A stretch of DNA of 16,782 nucleotides from Thioalkalicoccus limnaeus. GTDB lineage: Bacteria > Pseudomonadota > Gammaproteobacteria > Chromatiales > Chromatiaceae. Numbering within the stretch: position 1 is the stretch's first letter; every line of letters begins with the position of its first letter. The position numbers and the translations under genes are program-made. Under the pieces are notes generated by a model. That model was not told where the DNA came from, ran no database searches, and saw only the letters and a list, made by a program, of their open reading frames with translations. Location: assembly GCF_041197575.1 (NCBI RefSeq), contig NZ_JBDKXB010000043.1, forward strand, positions 1 to 16,782. Direction: 5' to 3'. Below, piece by piece: positions 13,942-16,782 of this stretch.

Positions 13942-14603
13942 GATCCTGGCCAGCAATGCGCACCGCCGCATCCAGCGAGAAGCCGCCATGCGCCCAGCCG
14001 AGCATGTCGCGCGCCTCCGCGGGCTCGAGCAGACCGCTGCGGGCGAACCACCGTAGTACCCGTCGGCGCACTTGCTCGGTGATGGTGGCCATCTCATCCG
14101 TCGTCAGTGCCGGGGCGTGGAGGAAGCGGACCTGGCCGTCTTCGCCGGGATCGAACAGGCCATCGATGATGCAGCAGTGCAAATGAACGTGGCGGTTCAG
14201 CGCAGAGCCGAAACGGTGCACGAAGCTGACCGCCCCAAGCCGCGCCCGGGGCGAGGCGGTAGGAATGGTTGCGCGAAGATGGGCCTCGATGACCCGCAGA
14301 AAGATGTGCAGGACCGCACTGACGGCGCGGGGCTCGCGCTCCAGGTACCAGCGCAGGCGCTTCGGCACCGACAGGCGCTTCGGCACCGAGAGGACCCACT
14401 GGCGAACGGGCAGCGGCGGCACGACATGATCGACCAGATGCGCGGCGGTCTCACGCCTTAGGGCGGGCGTTGCACGACGGGCACACCGCGCGCCCCTTGC
14501 ACGAGAAGGCGACGAGAAAGTCATGCCCGCAGTCCGAACATCTGGCCCGGGCGAAGCCGTAGGCCAGGATGCCCCATTCGAGGTAATGGCGAAATTCCCG
14601 TGA
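13927..14603 (-). pseudogene. IS91-family transposase, frameshifted and truncated
   Basis: IS91-type transposases are HUH relaxase-like enzymes that move by rolling circle. The zinc-binding part reads REFRHYLEWGILAYGFARA, RCSDCGHDFLVAFSCKGRAV, CPSCNARP (14603 to about 14450). One extra base near 14447 ends that frame at TGA; the catalytic part continues in another frame as ETAAHLVDHV...VLSVPKRL, FVHRFGSALNRHVHLHCCII (the HxH pair). It goes on to VRIAGQDRAGL before homology stops at the 43-bp repeat. A perfect in-frame 18-bp duplication (SVPKRL twice) lies at 14355-14390. The 5' end is also missing: an in-frame TAG lies just beyond 14603. The copy is dead. Confidence 0.85.
14355..14390 (-). 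repeat. 18-bp tandem duplication in the IS91 transposase
   Basis: Two adjacent 18-bp units (14355-14372 and 14373-14390) differ only in their last base and encode SVPKRL twice. Family members have this segment once (VLSVPKRLR), so it is a recent slippage duplication that keeps the frame. Confidence 0.85.
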
Positions 14604-14788
14604 CCCCTAGGCCGGCCCCCGCCGGCCGTTACAATCGGCTGCGGGCACCCGCTCCCCGTCCCAGTCGTCTTCGCGTGCTAGCCCGACTTCGACTATTCGA
14701 CCCTGGATTTCTCGATTTTCGGGCCAGATCGACCTCGGGAAGTGGGGCAAGTATCTGATCGCACCAGAGCGCTTCATGCAAAAGCGGC
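14604..14788. other. Junction DNA between IS91 and IS1634 remnants
   Basis: No gene is recognised. A perfect stem GGCCGGC-CCCC-GCCGGCC lies at 14610-14627 without a T-run. An open plus-strand frame ends with DLGKWGKYLIAPERFMQKRL and TAG at 14790-14792. It may be the C-terminal tail of a lost gene cut by the IS, but I cannot name the family. Confidence 0.4.
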
Positions 14789-14803
14789 TGTAGTGCCGAC
14801 CTT
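14789..14803 (+). repeat. 15-bp direct repeat, left copy
   Basis: TGTAGTGCCGACCTT matches 16625-16639 exactly and in the same orientation. It precedes the IS1634 transposase start by 40 bases. Confidence 0.85.
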
Positions 14804-14843
14804 GGTCCTTGAGCGAAAGCACCGAGCCGAGGACACTATTGGC

Positions 14844-16619
14844 ATGTTCCTACGCTCCAAAATCCGCAAGAAAGACGGCAAAGAGCACCGCTACTGGAGC
14901 GTCGTGGAGAATCGCCGTGTCGCGGATGGGCGGGTGGTGCAGCGCCATGTGTTGTATCTCGGGGAGATCAACGACGTGCAGCGCGCGGCCTGGTGCCGCT
15001 CCATGGCCGTCTTCGACGAGGACACCGGTACTGCGACGCAGTTGGCGCTGTTTCCGGAGGACCGCCCGGCGCCGGAACTGGCCTGCGCAGTGGTCCAGGT
15101 GAAGTTGAGCGGATTGCAGCTGCGTCGTCCCCGACAATGGGGCGCGTGTTGGTTGGCTTGCGAGTTGTGGGACCAACTGCAACTTGACACCTTTTGGCAG
15201 CCGCGACTGCCAACGAGCCGCAAAGGGACGCGTTGGCTGAATGTGCTCAAGACCCTGGTCGCCTATCGTCTGATCGACCCCGGCAGTGAATGGCGCCTGC
15301 ACCGTCACTGGTTCGATCACAGTGCCATGGGTGACCTGCTCGGCGAGAATTTCTCAATTGCTCAGAGTCACACCCTCTATCGCTGTCTGGATTATCTGGT
15401 GGAGCACAAGCAGGCGTTGTTCTCCTTCCTCCAGGAGCGCTGGCGGCTTTTGTTCGATGCGCGCTTCGACCTGCTCCTCTACGATCTGACCAGCACCTAT
15501 TTCGAATGCGACCCGCCCGAGCACGGCAAGCGCAAATTCGGCTACAGCCGTGACAAGCGCTCCGATTGCGTCCAGGTCATCATCGCCCTGATCGTCACCC
15601 CGGAGGGTTTTCCGCTGGCCTACGAGGTGCTCGCCGGCAATACCCTGGATAAACAAACCCTCACCGACGCCCTCGCCAAGATCGAGGCCCAATACGGCAA
15701 GGCCGAGCGCATCTGGGTCATGGATCGCGGTATTCCGACCGAAGAGACCCTGGCCCTGATGCGCGCCTCAGACCCACCGGTGCATTATCTGGTGGGTACC
15801 CCCAAAGGCCGCTTGACCAAGCTGGAAAAGTCTTTTCTGACCAAGCCCTGGGCCGCGGTGCGCGACCAGGTCACGGTCAAGCTCTTGGATCAAGACGGCG
15901 AGTTGTATGTCCTGGCCCGCAGCGCCGGGCGGCAAGACAAGGAACGGGCCATGCGCCGGCGGCGGCTGAAGCGCTTATGCAAACGCCTTCAGGAATTGCA
16001 GCGGCAAACCCTCAGCCGTGACGAGCTCTTATTGAAACTCGGCGCGGCCAAGAAAGACGCCGGGCGCGCCTATGGGTTGATGCGCATCCAGGTGCCCGCA
16101 CCCGATGAATCCGTCACTGCCGCCACCTTCACCTTCTCGCTCAATCGCAAGAAACTACGCCAGGTCCGCCGCCGTGAAGGCCGCTATTTGCTGCGCTCCA
16201 ATCTCACCGGCAACGACCCCGTTCAACTCTGGACCTGGTATATCCAACTGACCGAAGTCGAACAGGCATTCAAAGAGCTCAAAGGCGACCTGAGCATTCG
16301 CCCCATTTACCACCAACTGGATCGGCAGATCGATGCGCACATTTTCGTCGCCTTCCTGGCCTATTGTCTCCAAGTCACCCTGAAGGCCCGTCTGCGCCCC
16401 CTCGCTCCGGGTCTGACCCCAAGGTCTGCCTTGGAGAAATTCGCCGCCATCCAGATGGTCGATGTCCAGCTACCGACGACCGATGGCCGTACCCTCATTC
16501 TGAGCCGTTACACCGAGCCGGAGGCCGACCAGCAACTGCTGCTCGAGCGGCTGAATCTGCAGCTGCCCGCGCAGCCACCACCGAGGATCACCGCCGCGCT
16601 CCGTGCCTCCATACACTAA
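14844..16619 (+). CDS. IS1634-family DDE transposase
   Basis: This is a 591-residue transposase from ATG 14844 (MFLRSKIRKKDGKEHRYWSV), with AGGA about 11 bases upstream; the frame is open further upstream but without a good start. The RNase H-like core shows D214 in LLLYDLTSTYF, D294 in IWVMDRGIPTEE and the C-terminal E473 in YIQLTEVEQAFKELK (Y-x-E/K signature of the IS4 superfamily). An inserted beta-rich and basic region lies between the second Asp and the Glu (residues about 320-450, with an arginine/lysine-rich helix near 366-386). The length and motifs are complete, so it may be active. It is the only intact transposase in the window. Expression may come from the IS end or the junction DNA upstream. 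Confidence 0.93.
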   Translation: MFLRSKIRKKDGKEHRYWSVVENRRVADGRVVQRHVLYLGEINDVQRAAWCRSMAVFDEDTGTATQLALFPEDRPAPELACAVVQVKLSGLQLRRPRQWGACWLACELWDQLQLDTFWQPRLPTSRKGTRWLNVLKTLVAYRLIDPGSEWRLHRHWFDHSAMGDLLGENFSIAQSHTLYRCLDYLVEHKQALFSFLQERWRLLFDARFDLLLYDLTSTYFECDPPEHGKRKFGYSRDKRSDCVQVIIALIVTPEGFPLAYEVLAGNTLDKQTLTDALAKIEAQYGKAERIWVMDRGIPTEETLALMRASDPPVHYLVGTPKGRLTKLEKSFLTKPWAAVRDQVTVKLLDQDGELYVLARSAGRQDKERAMRRRRLKRLCKRLQELQRQTLSRDELLLKLGAAKKDAGRAYGLMRIQVPAPDESVTAATFTFSLNRKKLRQVRRREGRYLLRSNLTGNDPVQLWTWYIQLTEVEQAFKELKGDLSIRPIYHQLDRQIDAHIFVAFLAYCLQVTLKARLRPLAPGLTPRSALEKFAAIQMVDVQLPTTDGRTLILSRYTEPEADQQLLLERLNLQLPAQPPPRITAALRASIH

Positions 16620-16624
16620 TCGCT

Positions 16625-16639
16625 TGTAGTGCCGACCTT
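16625..16639 (+). repeat. 15-bp direct repeat, right copy
   Basis: TGTAGTGCCGACCTT lies five bases after the transposase stop, the same orientation as the left copy. It is a target duplication or a second copy of an IS end. Confidence 0.85.
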
Positions 16640-16669
16640 TACCCCTACGGCGTCAGCCAAACGATTAAG

Positions 16670-16742
16670 CGTTTATCTGGTGTGCGCGCGCTGCCGAGAC
16701 GGCCTGATGTCGCGGGGCTCCCGCGCGCAGACCAGATAAACG
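16670..16742. repeat. Long imperfect palindrome (21-bp arms, 31-base loop)
   Basis: Arms 16670-16690 and 16722-16742 are reverse complements with one mismatch (arm core CGTTTATCTGGT). The loop contains a smaller hairpin GCCG-AGA-CGGC (16693-16703). No T-run follows, so it is not an intrinsic terminator. It could be a mobile-element end pair, a miniature element or a recombination site. Confidence 0.85.
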
Positions 16743-16782
16743 GTTGTTGGACTAATCCGCTCCCGGCACGGCGTGGCGGCGT

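Larger units (their letters stand above)
14789..16639 (+). mobile_element. IS1634-family insertion sequence
   Basis: The element consists of a single full-length transposase gene flanked by a 15-bp perfect direct repeat (TGTAGTGCCGACCTT at 14789-14803 and 16625-16639). I see no convincing terminal inverted repeats immediately inside these. The direct repeats may be target-site duplications, since members related to IS1634/IS1549 are known for long ones, or they may be two copies of the same terminus. Element boundaries are therefore provisional. Confidence 0.6.

Noticed and set aside
13706..14524. Single 272-codon IS91 transposase running into efp
   Set aside because: The N-terminus is out of frame with the zinc finger and the last ~70 codons are repeat and antiphase efp sequence.
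14610..14627. Intrinsic terminator
   Set aside because: The stem is perfect but no T-run follows on either strand.
16656..16752. Integron attC site
   Set aside because: GTTGGAC fits the R' box, but the left partner GCCAAAC does not fit RYYYAAC, spacer lengths differ (7 versus 3), and the arms lack extrahelical bases.

Overview
The window is GC-rich (mid-60s % by eye). Its gene content (ModE/ModABC, EF-P with EpmA, UPF0126, CIA30, a DUF3649/PepSY iron-uptake pair, IS1634, IS91 and IS21 elements) fits a gammaproteobacterium. I would guess a purple-sulphur-type Chromatiales, but that rests on recalled protein style, not on a search. It contains one well-preserved chromosomal block, several chromosomal remnants, and much mobile or decaying DNA. 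No rRNA, tRNA or CRISPR array was seen.

Bases 1-5150, minus strand: a molybdate uptake locus transcribed right to left, modE - modA - modB - modC - TSUP permease. modB and modC overlap by ATGA. Two sites with the same architecture, CGTTAT-N12-ATAACG, lie before modE and before modA and look like ModE operators. A sulfite-exporter-type (TSUP) permease ends the operon. Beyond it is the wrecked 3' end of an AAA-ATPase/PD-(D/E)XK gene carrying a frameshift and an amber stop.

Bases 5150-7080: a UPF0126 membrane protein with a visible promoter (+), a likely Uma2 endonuclease tail (+), and a secreted CIA30-domain protein (-).

Bases 7080-7970: a gene graveyard. It holds a frameshifted glutamate-racemase fragment (-), a truncated MazF toxin (+), and an IS21 left end with six iterons about 23 bp apart plus the first codons of istA (+). 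The IS21 fragment cuts off the 3' end of the next gene.

Bases 7885-10490: a DUF3649 + PepSY iron-uptake-type pair on the minus strand. The PepSY gene has two in-frame stops, a frameshift and a lost 3' end. A complete toxin-antitoxin module (Phd-UPF0175 fused antitoxin plus DUF3368/PIN toxin, + strand, with its own operator-like palindrome) sits between the two genes.

Bases 10700-13840, minus strand: efp - epmA - PAS/PAS/GGDEF diguanylate cyclase. EF-P is intact with Lys34, but epmA has an amber codon before class II motif 3. An 11-bp tandem repeat precedes the cyclase gene.

Bases 13880-16782: a broken IS91-type transposase (-), an apparently intact IS1634-family transposase (+) flanked by 15-bp direct repeats, and a long stem-loop at the right edge. 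A 43-bp sequence occurs both upstream of the DUF3649 gene and at the broken end of the IS91 transposase.
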